A stretch of DNA of 64,000 nucleotides from Leisingera sp. SS27 (lineage in GTDB: Bacteria; Pseudomonadota; Alphaproteobacteria; Rhodobacterales; Rhodobacteraceae). A model generated the notes under the pieces. That model did no database searches. It was not told where the DNA came from and saw only the letters and a list, made by a program, of their open reading frames with translations. The stretch lies in contig NZ_JAQNCY010000004.1 of the NCBI RefSeq assembly GCF_028368855.1, forward strand, positions 1 through 64,000, written 5' to 3'. Every line of letters starts with the position of its first letter. Position 1 is the first letter of the stretch. Positions 7,443 through 15,766 of the stretch are shown here, piece after piece. A program made the translations under genes and the position numbers.

Positions 7443-8944
7443 TGTCCTACGAATGGATCGCCATCGTGATGTTTGCCGGCATGATGCTCATGCTGATGAC
7501 CGGCCAGAGGGTATTTGGCGCCATCGGCTTTGTCGGCGCGGTTGCGGGCATGCTCCTGTGGGGCACCGGCGGGGTAGAGATCCCCTTCTCCGCCGCCATG
7601 AAGCTGATGAAGTGGTATCCCTTGCTGACACTGCCGATGTTCATCTTCATGGGCTACGTGCTGTCGGAGTCGAAAATCGCCGACGATCTCTACAGGATGT
7701 TCCACGTGTGGATGGGGCCGGTTAAGGGCGGTTTGGCCATCGGCACCATCGGCCTGATGGTTCTGATCTCAGCCATGAACGGCCTGTCAGTGGCCGGCAT
7801 GGCCATTGGCGCGACCATTGCGCTGCCGGAACTCTTACGCCGCGGCTATGACAAGATCCTGGTGACCGGCACCATCCAAGCGGGCTCCTCGCTGGGTATC
7901 CTGGTGCCGCCCTCGGTGGTGCTGGTGCTTTACGCAATGATTGCGCGCCAGCCGGTGGGGCAGCTGTGGCTGGCAGGGGTGATCCCGGGCCTGCTGATGG
8001 CAACCATGTTCATCATCTACATCTATGTCCGCGCCCGGATGCAGCCGAACCTCGGCCCCGCGATGCACCCGGAGGATCTGGCCGAGTATGAGCAGATTAC
8101 CGACCACCCGCTGCGCCTGAACTATATCGTTCTCGGTGCGCTGGTGCTGGTGCCGCTCTTGATACTAACCGGCGCGATGGAAACCAAATCCGCGCTTGGC
8201 GTGACACTGGCCCTTGGCTTTCTTTCTTTCCTCACCCGCAAGAACCCCATGTTCTACAAGGACGTGTTCATGAAGGAGAAGTACCGCCTGCTGTTCTCCG
8301 GCGTGCTGCCATTGGCGATCTTTGCCGCGATGATGGTGCCCTTCGTGAACGGCTGGACCTCGCTGGTGGAAAGCTCTGCCATCGGCGCCATGACCGCCTT
8401 CATCGCGGCGGTGCTGAAGGGGCGGATGACCAAAGAGGTGTTCGAAACGTCCGTGCGCTCAACGCTCGGCATCTCCTGCATGTTCATGTGGATCATCCTG
8501 GCGGCGCTGGCTTTTGGCGCGATCTTTGACGGTCTTGGTGCGGTCAAGGCGATTGAGGACCTGTTCACCACCAAACTGGGCCTTTCCCCTTGGATGATCC
8601 TGATCCTGATGCAGCTGAGCTTCATCGTGATGGGCACCTTCCTGGATGACACCGCGATGCTGGTGATCGTGGCACCGCTCTATGTGCCGCTGGTTGGGGC
8701 GCTTGGCTTTGATCTGATCTGGTACGGCGTGCTCTACACCATCACCACGCAGATCGCCTATATGACGCCGCCCTTCGGCTACAACCTGTTCCTGATGCGC
8801 GCAATGGCGCCGCCGGAGATCGGGCTGAAGGACATCTATGTCTCCATCATCCCCTTTGCCGCGGTGATGGTGCTGGCGCTCGCCCTGATCATGATGTTCC
8901 CGCAGATCGCCCTGTGGCTGCCGGAATATGTCTACGGAAAATAA
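7442..8944 (+). CDS. TRAP transporter large permease (DctM-type)
   Basis: The 500-residue multi-spanning protein of the DctM/TRAP large subunit family carries the substrate across the inner membrane using a sodium gradient. Family marks include the GVEIPFSAAMKLMKWYPLLTLPMFIFMG-region near the N-terminus, SGSS-like AGSSLGILVPPSVVLVLYAMI, and near the C-terminus DDTAMLVIVAPLYVPL and AYMTPPFGYNLFLMR. The longer-than-usual central part (about 190-300) is shared with the TakP/mannitol-chloroaromatic type of TRAP system. Substrate inference rests on the operon: an amine, amino alcohol or small acid. Confidence 0.92.
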   Translation: MSYEWIAIVMFAGMMLMLMTGQRVFGAIGFVGAVAGMLLWGTGGVEIPFSAAMKLMKWYPLLTLPMFIFMGYVLSESKIADDLYRMFHVWMGPVKGGLAIGTIGLMVLISAMNGLSVAGMAIGATIALPELLRRGYDKILVTGTIQAGSSLGILVPPSVVLVLYAMIARQPVGQLWLAGVIPGLLMATMFIIYIYVRARMQPNLGPAMHPEDLAEYEQITDHPLRLNYIVLGALVLVPLLILTGAMETKSALGVTLALGFLSFLTRKNPMFYKDVFMKEKYRLLFSGVLPLAIFAAMMVPFVNGWTSLVESSAIGAMTAFIAAVLKGRMTKEVFETSVRSTLGISCMFMWIILAALAFGAIFDGLGAVKAIEDLFTTKLGLSPWMILILMQLSFIVMGTFLDDTAMLVIVAPLYVPLVGALGFDLIWYGVLYTITTQIAYMTPPFGYNLFLMRAMAPPEIGLKDIYVSIIPFAAVMVLALALIMMFPQIALWLPEYVYGK

Positions 8945-8995
8945 CCAAGGAGAGTCCCGGCAAGGGGCCGGATGTTTCAACAAGGAGTGAGAATT

Positions 8996-10030
8996 ATGAC
9001 AACAAGACGTAAGTTTCTTCAGTCCGCCGGTGTTGGCGCCATGGCGGCGCCGCTGGCCACCCCGGCACTGGCCCAGTCCACTATCAAGTGGCGGATGCAG
9101 ACCTATGCAGGTGCCGCGCTGGCCGAGCATGTGGTAAAACCCGCCATCGACATGTTCAACAAGATCGCCGGCGACCGGATGCAGATAGAGCTTTACTACG
9201 CCGATCAGCTGGTTCCCACGGGCGAGCTGTTCCGCGCCATGCAGCGCGGAACCATCGATGCAGTGCAGTCGGATGATGACTCGATGGCTTCGCCCACCGA
9301 AGTAACCGTCTTTGGCGGCTATTTCCCCTTTGCTTCGCGCTACTCGCTGGACGTGCCGGTGCTGTTCAACCAGTACGGCCTGAACGAGATCTGGGACGCC
9401 GAATACTCCAAGGTCGGCGTCAAGCACATCTCGGCCGGCGCCTGGGACCCCTGCCACTTTGCCACCAAGGATCCGATCAATTCGCTGGCAGACCTGAAGG
9501 GCAAGCGCGTCTTCACTTTCCCGACCGCTGGCCGCTTCCTGGCGCAGTTCGGCGTGGTCCCGGTCACCCTGCCCTGGGAAGACATCGAGGTCGCGGTGCA
9601 GACCGGCGAGCTGGACGGCATCGCCTGGTCCGGCATCACCGAAGACTACACCGTCGGCTGGGCCGATGTGACCGACTACTTCCTGACCAACAACATCTCC
9701 GGTGCCTGGGCAGGGTCGTTCTTTGCCAACCAGGGCCGCTGGAACGAACTGCCGGAAGACCTGCAGACCCTGTTCCGCGTCTGCTGCGACCAGTCGCATT
9801 ATTACCGCCAGTGGTGGTACTGGGGCGGCGAAGCGTCCCTGCGCGTGAATGGCGACAAGATGAAGCTGACCACCATTCCCGACAATGAATGGCAGCAGGT
9901 CGAAGACGCAGCCGTGAAGTTCTGGGATGAAATCGCAGCCGAGTCCGAGACCAAGGCGAAGGTTGTGGAGATCTTCAAGAAGTATAACGCTGACATGCAG
10001 AAAGCCGGCCGGCCCTACCGCTACGGCTGA
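8996..10030 (+). CDS. TRAP transporter solute-binding protein (TakP/DctP-like), Tat-exported
   Basis: The 344-residue periplasmic binding protein has a twin-arginine leader (TRRKFLQSAG, cleavage near ALA-QS). It belongs to the DctP-like branch close to TakP, to judge by the length and blocks such as YYADQLVPTGELFRAMQRG and GELDGIAWSG. The start at 8996 follows AAGGAG; an earlier in-frame start at 8972 has no site and would bury the Tat motif. The protein is rich in Trp, Tyr and Phe in the C-terminal half (YYRQWWYWGG), which could line an aromatic cage for a cationic ligand. That last point is inference. Confidence 0.9.
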   Translation: MTTRRKFLQSAGVGAMAAPLATPALAQSTIKWRMQTYAGAALAEHVVKPAIDMFNKIAGDRMQIELYYADQLVPTGELFRAMQRGTIDAVQSDDDSMASPTEVTVFGGYFPFASRYSLDVPVLFNQYGLNEIWDAEYSKVGVKHISAGAWDPCHFATKDPINSLADLKGKRVFTFPTAGRFLAQFGVVPVTLPWEDIEVAVQTGELDGIAWSGITEDYTVGWADVTDYFLTNNISGAWAGSFFANQGRWNELPEDLQTLFRVCCDQSHYYRQWWYWGGEASLRVNGDKMKLTTIPDNEWQQVEDAAVKFWDEIAAESETKAKVVEIFKKYNADMQKAGRPYRYG

Positions 10031-10146
10031 GGCTTGCGCTGAAACACCGGGTTTGGCCTGCTCTGCTGCGGGCCAAACTCCTTACCCAAGGAATTTGCCA
10101 AAGCTTTTGAAGAAAAGTTTTGCGCGCAACAGACAAAGGGCCGCTC

Positions 10147-11499
10147 ATGCTCTCCTTCGACACTCTTAAGGACCAGGTTGCCGATGGCGCCGTTGACACC
10201 GTTCTGGTCTGCCTTGTGGACATGCAGGGCCGCCTGATGGGGAAGCGTTTCCACGCCAAGCATTTTGTGAATGGCGCCTGGGAGGAAACCCATTGCTGCA
10301 ACTATCTGCTGGCGACTGACCTCGCGATGGCGACACCTGACGGCTATGCCTCAACCAGCTGGGAACGGGGCTACGGCGACTATGTGATGAAGCCCGATCT
10401 TTCCACCCTGCGGCCGGTGCCGTGGCTGGAAGGCACCGTGATGGTGCTGTGCGATGTGCTGGATCACCACACCCACGAGGAAATTTCCCACTCCCCCCGC
10501 GCGATCCTGAAGAAACAGGTGAACCGTCTGAAGGCGATGGGGTACGACGCGATGTGCGCCACCGAGCTGGAGTTCTTCTTGTTTGCCAAAAGCTTTGACG
10601 AGATCCGCCGCTCGGGCTTCCGCGACTTGGAGCCGATCTCCGGTTACAACGAGGATTACAACATCCTGCAGACCACCCGCGAGGAGCATGTGATGCGCCC
10701 AATCCGCAACCACCTGTGGGATGCGGGCCTGCCGATCGAGAACTCCAAGGGTGAGGCGGAGACCGGCCAGGAGGAGCTGAACATCAAATACGCGGCGGCG
10801 ATGGACACGGCGGAGTTCCACACCATTGCCAAGCACGCGATCAAGGAGATTGCCGAGCAACAGGGCCACGCGGTGACCTTCCTGCCGAAGTGGAGCCACG
10901 ACAAGGTCGGCTCCTCCTCCCATGTGCATCAGTCGCTGTGGCAGGACGGCAAGCCCGCGTTCTATGACGAAACAGACGAACTGGGCATGTCGCCGCTGAT
11001 GAAGAATTACATGGCCGGTCTCTTGAAATACGCGCCCGACTACACCGCCTTCATGGCACCCTATATCAACAGCTACAAGCGCTTCATGAAGGGCACCTTC
11101 GCACCCACGCGGATCATCTGGTCGGTGGATAACCGCACCGCGGGCTACCGGCTGTGCGGTGACGGCACCAAGGCAATCCGCGTCGAATGCCGCATTCCGG
11201 GCTCCGACATGAACCCCTATCTGGCGATGGCAGGCATGCTGGCCGCCGGCATTGCGGGCATCGAGGAAGGGCTGGAGCTGCAGGCGCCTACCCGGGGGGA
11301 CGTCTACCAGGGCGACACCGGCATGATCCCGGGCACCCTGCGCGATGCGGCAGCCGCGCTGAATGGCTCGGTGATGCTCCGCAAGGCCCTTGGCGATGAT
11401 GTAGTGGATCACTACGTGCGCGCGGCGGAAGTGGAGATCGAGGATTTCGACCGGGTGGTGACCGACTACGAGATCGCTCGCGGGTTTGAGCGGGCGTAA
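10147..11499 (+). CDS. Glutamine-synthetase-like gamma-glutamyl ligase
   Basis: A 450-residue class I-type glutamine synthetase homologue with the ATP-grasp-like GS catalytic domain: the ELEFF metal ligands, GQEELNIKYA, the HDKVGSSSHVHQSLW phosphate/substrate loop, the KRFMKGTFAPTRIIWS loop and NRTAGYRL followed by RVECRIPGSDMNPYLA. It lacks the adenylylation-site region of housekeeping GlnA. Such proteins (PuuA, GlnA3/GlnA4, IpuC, GmaS relatives) join glutamate to an amine. The neighbours are an aldehyde dehydrogenase, an alcohol dehydrogenase, an amidohydrolase and a transporter. A gamma-glutamylated amino alcohol is the simplest reading. The ATG at 10147 was chosen over a TTG nine codons earlier. 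Confidence 0.88.
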   Translation: MLSFDTLKDQVADGAVDTVLVCLVDMQGRLMGKRFHAKHFVNGAWEETHCCNYLLATDLAMATPDGYASTSWERGYGDYVMKPDLSTLRPVPWLEGTVMVLCDVLDHHTHEEISHSPRAILKKQVNRLKAMGYDAMCATELEFFLFAKSFDEIRRSGFRDLEPISGYNEDYNILQTTREEHVMRPIRNHLWDAGLPIENSKGEAETGQEELNIKYAAAMDTAEFHTIAKHAIKEIAEQQGHAVTFLPKWSHDKVGSSSHVHQSLWQDGKPAFYDETDELGMSPLMKNYMAGLLKYAPDYTAFMAPYINSYKRFMKGTFAPTRIIWSVDNRTAGYRLCGDGTKAIRVECRIPGSDMNPYLAMAGMLAAGIAGIEEGLELQAPTRGDVYQGDTGMIPGTLRDAAAALNGSVMLRKALGDDVVDHYVRAAEVEIEDFDRVVTDYEIARGFERA

Positions 11500-11515
11500 T
11501 CCGGCTGCTGGCGGC

Positions 11516-11560
11516 TTGGGGCGCTGCCCCAAACCTCAGAGTATTTTCGGAAAGATGAAG
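11516..11560. repeat. Hairpin-containing intergenic repeat of a type common in roseobacters
   Basis: The space between the ligase and the aldehyde dehydrogenase holds a 7-bp stem (TTGGGGC/GCCCCAA, 11516-11532) followed by a tail containing GTATTTTCGGAAAGATGAAG. I recall closely similar hairpin-plus-GATGAAG elements scattered between genes in Rhodobacteraceae genomes. No T-run follows, so it is probably not a strong terminator and would let the operon read through. Confidence 0.55.
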
Positions 11561-11595
11561 AGGGCTTTGACCCTTTCTGAATGGAGTGAATGGCA

Positions 11596-12978
11596 ATGGG
11601 CCAGGTTTTGAAATGCATTTCACCGATCGACGGATCGGTCTTTGCGGAGCGCGAGGTGCTTTCGCGCGAGGACGCCTTTGCAGCGGCGGATCGGGCGCGG
11701 TCAGCGCAAGCAGCCTGGGCAGCCCGGCCGCTGCAGGAGCGCATTGATCTGGTGATGGCGGGCGTGGCTGCCGTCGGTGCGATGAACGACGATATCGTGC
11801 CGGAACTGGCGCATATGATGGGCCGGCCTGTGCGTTATGGCGGCGAATTCGGCGGCTTCAACGAGCGCGCAGGCCACATGGCGAAGATCGCCGCAGAGTC
11901 GCTGGCGGATATTGAGGTAGGCGAGGACGCAACCTTCAAGCGCTACATCAAGCGTATTCCGCATGGGGTGGTCTTTGTGGTGGCACCCTGGAACTACCCC
12001 TATATGACCGCGATCAACACCGTGGCGCCTGCGCTGATTGCCGGCAACACCGTGGTGCTGAAGCATGCGACCCAGACCCTGTTGGTTGGTGAGCGGATGG
12101 CGCAGGCTTTCCATTCCGCTGGCATTCCCGAAGACGTCTTCCAGAACGTATTCCTGGACCACGACACCACCTCGGAACTGATTGCCCGCAAGGCCTTCAA
12201 CTTCGTGAACTTCACCGGCTCGGTCGGCGGCGGCCAGGCGATGGAGCGCGCGGCGGCGGGCACCTTTACCGGCGTCGGCACCGAACTGGGCGGCAAGGAT
12301 CCGGGCTATGTGATGGAAAATGCCGACCTGGATGCGGCGGTAGACACACTGATTGACGGCGCCATGTTCAACTCCGGCCAATGCTGCTGCGGCATCGAGC
12401 GGATTTATGTGCATGAAAGCCTGTTTGATGCTTTCCTGGAGAAGGCCATTGACATCGTCAAAGGCTACAAACTGGGCAACCCGCTGGACCCGGAGACCAC
12501 CATCGGCCCGATGGCCAATGTGCGCTTTGCCAGCGAGGTGCGCGGCCAGATCGCCGAGGCCGTTGAGGCCGGCGCGGTGGCCCATATCGATACCTTCGCC
12601 GAGGATGACGGCGGCGCCTATCTGACACCGCAGATCCTGACCAACGTGACCCACGGCATGCGGGTTATGCGCGAAGAAAGCTTTGGGCCCGTCGTGGGCA
12701 TCATGAAGGTCTCCTCTGATGAGGAAGCCATCCGGCTGATGAACGACAGCGATTTCGGCCTGACCGCGTCGCTCTGGACCAAGGATGTGGAACGGGCACA
12801 AGCTGTCGGTGATCAAATCGAGACCGGCACCGTCTTCATGAACCGCGCCGATTACCTTGATCCGGGCCTGTGCTGGACCGGCTGCAAGGACACCGGGCGC
12901 GGCGGCGGCCTGTCGGTCATCGGGTATCACAATCTGACCCGTCCAAAATCCTATCACCTGAAGAAGGTCACTGGCTGA
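11596..12978 (+). CDS. Aldehyde dehydrogenase
   Basis: A 460-residue aldehyde dehydrogenase with PWNYPYM, the lysine in VVLKHA, GSVGGGQAM, the general base in TELGGKDPG and the nucleophile in NSGQCCCGIER, where three cysteines follow Gln. The end of the protein is slightly short compared with 480-500-residue members. It follows the ligase and precedes the iron alcohol dehydrogenase, so it probably oxidises the gamma-glutamyl aldehyde produced by the latter, as PuuC does for gamma-glutamyl-aminobutyraldehyde. GGAG lies nine bases before the ATG at 11596; the ATG at 11590 is too close to that site. Confidence 0.9.
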   Translation: MGQVLKCISPIDGSVFAEREVLSREDAFAAADRARSAQAAWAARPLQERIDLVMAGVAAVGAMNDDIVPELAHMMGRPVRYGGEFGGFNERAGHMAKIAAESLADIEVGEDATFKRYIKRIPHGVVFVVAPWNYPYMTAINTVAPALIAGNTVVLKHATQTLLVGERMAQAFHSAGIPEDVFQNVFLDHDTTSELIARKAFNFVNFTGSVGGGQAMERAAAGTFTGVGTELGGKDPGYVMENADLDAAVDTLIDGAMFNSGQCCCGIERIYVHESLFDAFLEKAIDIVKGYKLGNPLDPETTIGPMANVRFASEVRGQIAEAVEAGAVAHIDTFAEDDGGAYLTPQILTNVTHGMRVMREESFGPVVGIMKVSSDEEAIRLMNDSDFGLTASLWTKDVERAQAVGDQIETGTVFMNRADYLDPGLCWTGCKDTGRGGGLSVIGYHNLTRPKSYHLKKVTG

Positions 12979-13042
12979 CGGTCGGTCCCGCCCGTCCCGT
13001 TTCTCCTCCCGGGGCGGGCTACTTGCATCAAAGGAATACAAC

Positions 13043-14188
13043 ATGTCTCTCGTTGGAAACTGGTCATACCCGACCGCAATCAAGTTCGGCGCCGGCCGGA
13101 TCAAGGAACTGGCTGACGCCTGCGCTGCTGCTGGCATCACCAAGCCGCTGCTGGTCACCGACAAGGGGCTTGCGGATCTGCCGGTCACTCAAAGCACCCT
13201 CGATATCATGGAGGCTGCGGGCCTCGGCCGCGGTATTTTTTCGGACGTCGATCCAAACCCGAATGAGAAAAACCTGGACGCAGGCGTCGCCGCCTATAAG
13301 GCGGGCGGCCATGACGGTGTGATCGCCTTTGGCGGCGGCTCCGGCCTGGATCTGGGAAAGATGGTGGCCTTCATGGCCGGCCAGACCCGCCCGGTCTGGG
13401 ATTTTGAGGATATCGGCGACTGGTGGACCCGCGCAGATGCCGATGCTATCGCACCGATCATCGCAGTTCCGACCACCGCCGGCACGGGTTCCGAAGTGGG
13501 CCGCGCCAGCGTGATCACCGACAGCGTCACCCACCAGAAGAAAATCATCTTCCACCCCAAGGTGCTGCCGGCAGTGGTGATCTGCGATCCCGAGCTGACG
13601 GTGGGCATGCCCAAGTTCATCACCGCAGGCACCGGGCTGGATGCCTTTGCCCATTGTGTCGAGGCGTTCTCCTCGCCCCATTTCCATCCGATGTCCCAAG
13701 GCATTGCCCTGGAGGGAATGCGGCTGGTCAAGGACTACCTGCCGCGCGCCTATGCCGATGGCACCGATATCGAGGCCCGCGCCCAGATGATGAGCGCCGC
13801 CGCGATGGGCGCCACGGCGTTCCAGAAAGGCCTGGGTGCGATCCACGCGATGAGCCACCCCATCGGTGCACATTTCAATACCCACCACGGCACCACCAAT
13901 GCGGTTTGCATGCCAGCCGTACTGGAGTTCAATGCCCCTGCGATTGCGGACCGCTTCAAAATGGCCGCAGCTTATCTGGGCATTGACGGCGGTTTCGACG
14001 GCTTCCGCAGCTATGTGCAGGAGCTGAATGACAGCCTCAGTATTCCGCGCGGTCTGTCAGACCTGGGCGTCACCGACGCAGCGATCCCCGACCTGGTCAA
14101 GGGCGCCATCATCGACCCCTCCTGCGGCGGCAATCCCGTTGAGCTGACCGAGGAAAACCTCACCCAGCTGTTTAAGGCTGCGATGTAA
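13043..14188 (+). CDS. Iron-containing alcohol dehydrogenase
   Basis: A 381-residue group III (FucO/AdhB-like) alcohol dehydrogenase using NAD(P). The nucleotide-binding GGGSGLD is at residues 98-103. Predicted iron ligands D200, H204 (DAFAHCVEAF), H268 and H282 (AIHAMSHPIGAHFNTHHG) are all present. It is the last gene of the operon and is followed by a strong terminator. In this context it would oxidise a primary alcohol to an aldehyde for the preceding dehydrogenase. An AAAGGA site precedes the ATG. Confidence 0.92.
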   Translation: MSLVGNWSYPTAIKFGAGRIKELADACAAAGITKPLLVTDKGLADLPVTQSTLDIMEAAGLGRGIFSDVDPNPNEKNLDAGVAAYKAGGHDGVIAFGGGSGLDLGKMVAFMAGQTRPVWDFEDIGDWWTRADADAIAPIIAVPTTAGTGSEVGRASVITDSVTHQKKIIFHPKVLPAVVICDPELTVGMPKFITAGTGLDAFAHCVEAFSSPHFHPMSQGIALEGMRLVKDYLPRAYADGTDIEARAQMMSAAAMGATAFQKGLGAIHAMSHPIGAHFNTHHGTTNAVCMPAVLEFNAPAIADRFKMAAAYLGIDGGFDGFRSYVQELNDSLSIPRGLSDLGVTDAAIPDLVKGAIIDPSCGGNPVELTEENLTQLFKAAM

Positions 14189-14211
14189 TCAGCGGTAGTA
14201 TCCCAAGCTAC

Positions 14212-14248
14212 AGCGCTCTCCGCCCTGCGGGGTGCGCTTTTCTTTTTT
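14212..14248 (+). terminator. Intrinsic terminator after the alcohol dehydrogenase
   Basis: A 12-bp stem with one mismatch (14212-14223 with 14227-14238) and a CCT loop is followed by TTTCTTTTTT. It begins 24 bases after the stop codon and should end the seven-gene operon. Confidence 0.85.
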
Positions 14249-14256
14249 CGGCGACA

Positions 14257-14472
14257 TCAGCCGCTGACGTAGACCTCGTCCTTGGGGTAGTAAAAAATCT
14301 TCTGATTATGCAGTTGCCCCAGCAGTGCGTGGACCCGGCGCAGGGTTTCTGCATCAGCGCTGCCCGCCTCTGGATGTGTTTCCGACAAGGCATCCCTTGT
14401 GTGGCGCAAAGAGGTTTCGATCAGGTCCATATCCTCAACCGAAAGCTCGAACATGTCGTTGTACTTGGGCAT
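14257..14472 (-). CDS. Small hypothetical protein (71 aa)
   Basis: A 71-residue acidic, helical protein without signal or membrane segment (MPKYNDMFELSVEDMDLIE at the start, YYPKDEVYVSG at the end). AAAGGAG lies five bases before the ATG at 14472, and codon use matches its neighbours, so it looks real. I do not recognise a named family. It is convergent with the alcohol dehydrogenase and downstream of the LacI gene on the same strand. Confidence 0.7.
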   Translation of the reverse strand: MPKYNDMFELSVEDMDLIETSLRHTRDALSETHPEAGSADAETLRRVHALLGQLHNQKIFYYPKDEVYVSG

Positions 14473-14618
14473 CTGCACTCCTTTACCGGGCCAACCCGCG
14501 CAGAACTGGAACCATACTGGCAGGTTGCCCCGGAGATTCCGCCAAAGCTAGGAAAATCCACTTCCGGCGCGGCAAGAACGTTTACCTCTCCGCTGCGGCA
14601 GAAAGCTGCAGCGCCGGG

Positions 14619-15623
14619 CTAAAGCGTTTCCCCAAGGCTTATCGCCGGTGTCAGACGGTCAAAAACCAGCTCCTCCGCCTTGCCGGTTTCCCGTGACTTC
14701 AGGATGATCCGTGCCGCACGCTCTCCGATTTCATGGCGGCAGGCGTCCGTGGTCGCCAGTTGCAGCGGCAAGCCCTGCAGGATTTGCAGGTTGTTGAAGC
14801 CCGCCAATGCGATATCGCCGGGCACCGACAGTCCCGCGGCCAGGCAATGCATCAGCCCGCCCACGCTCATCACGTCGCTTGAATAGTAAATGCAATCCAG
14901 GTGAGGGTTGCGCGCCAGCATCTGTGACGTCAGCTGCCGACCTGTCTGGATCGAACTTTCTCCAGAATAGTGCTCCATATCGGAAAGTGTCACGTTCTGT
15001 GCCGCCAGCCCGTCCGTGAATCCTTCGAAGCGCTTCCGCGCCCGAAAATCCTGCGGCATCTTGGTGCCGATGAAGCCAATGCTCCTGTAGCCCCGTGCCA
15101 GGATCTGCTCCGCCATGCCGCCGCCGGCCTGCAGATGCGAGATGCCGACACAATGGCGTACCGGGTCACCGTCCACATCCATCACTTCAACCACCGGGCA
15201 ATCAGCCTGCTGCAGCATCCGCCGGGTAGCTTCCGTATGCTCAAGCCCGGCAACGATCAGCCCCGAGGGCCGCCAGCTGAGCATTTCGCGGATGACGCTT
15301 TCCTCTTCCTCCAGATCATAGCCCGACACCCCGACCACCGGCTTCAAGGGGCTTTCTTTCAGGACGGCGGAAATCCCGGAGAGAACCTCCGGGAAGACAA
15401 AGCTGTTGAGCGACGGCACAACCACTGCCACCAGATTGACCGACTGCGAGGAAAGGGAACCGGCAATCCGGTTTGGCACATAGCCGTGGGTCCTGGCGAT
15501 TTCCTCAATCTTTGCTTTGGTCTTGGCAGAAACATCCGGTGCCCCGCGCAAGGCACGGGACGCGGTCATTTCACTGACACCGGCCAGTTTGGCCACGTCT
15601 TTCAGAAGCAGTTTCTTGGTCAT
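14619..15623 (-). CDS. LacI/GntR-type transcriptional regulator
   Basis: A 334-residue LacI-family repressor. The helix-turn-helix at about residues 7-30 (KDVAKLAGVSEMTASRALRG) is followed by the hinge with SAKTKAKIEEIARTHGYVPN and a periplasmic-binding-like effector domain (VAVVVPSLNSFVFPEV to the C-terminus). It looks most like gluconate-type GntR members. It is divergent from a GAPDH gene with two operator-like sites between, so it probably controls that gene and itself in response to a sugar acid or phosphosugar. Confidence 0.92.
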   Translation of the reverse strand: MTKKLLLKDVAKLAGVSEMTASRALRGAPDVSAKTKAKIEEIARTHGYVPNRIAGSLSSQSVNLVAVVVPSLNSFVFPEVLSGISAVLKESPLKPVVGVSGYDLEEEESVIREMLSWRPSGLIVAGLEHTEATRRMLQQADCPVVEVMDVDGDPVRHCVGISHLQAGGGMAEQILARGYRSIGFIGTKMPQDFRARKRFEGFTDGLAAQNVTLSDMEHYSGESSIQTGRQLTSQMLARNPHLDCIYYSSDVMSVGGLMHCLAAGLSVPGDIALAGFNNLQILQGLPLQLATTDACRHEIGERAARIILKSRETGKAEELVFDRLTPAISLGETL

Positions 15624-15693
15624 ACCCTATGCTCCTGCAGATCGCAGGCCGCCGCAAGGGCACCGCAACTGCGTGAGGGGTTGATTTTTTACT

Positions 15694-15734
15694 CCGTTAT
15701 CGCTATCGGTATCGACACCGTTATCGATACCGGG
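15694..15734. promoter_or_regulatory. Tandem LacI-type operators
   Basis: Two 16-bp sites with the central CG typical of LacI-family operators lie 25 bp apart centre to centre: CCGTTATCGCTATCGG (15694-15709, 12 of 16 positions symmetric) and CCGTTATCGATACCGG (15719-15734, 14 of 16 symmetric). They sit between the divergent LacI and GAPDH genes, 33 bp before the GAPDH start codon. Confidence 0.72.
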
Positions 15735-15766
15735 GCAAGCTCCGGTGCAACAGCCGGAGATCAGAG

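Noticed and set aside
8459-9799. 446-residue open frame antisense to the TRAP permease and binding protein
   Set aside because: Fully covered by two well-supported genes on the other strand; the translated sequence is His/Gln/Arg-rich and resembles no family.
11701-13188. 495-residue antisense frame over the aldehyde dehydrogenase
   Set aside because: Same reason: mirror frame of a gene with intact active-site residues.
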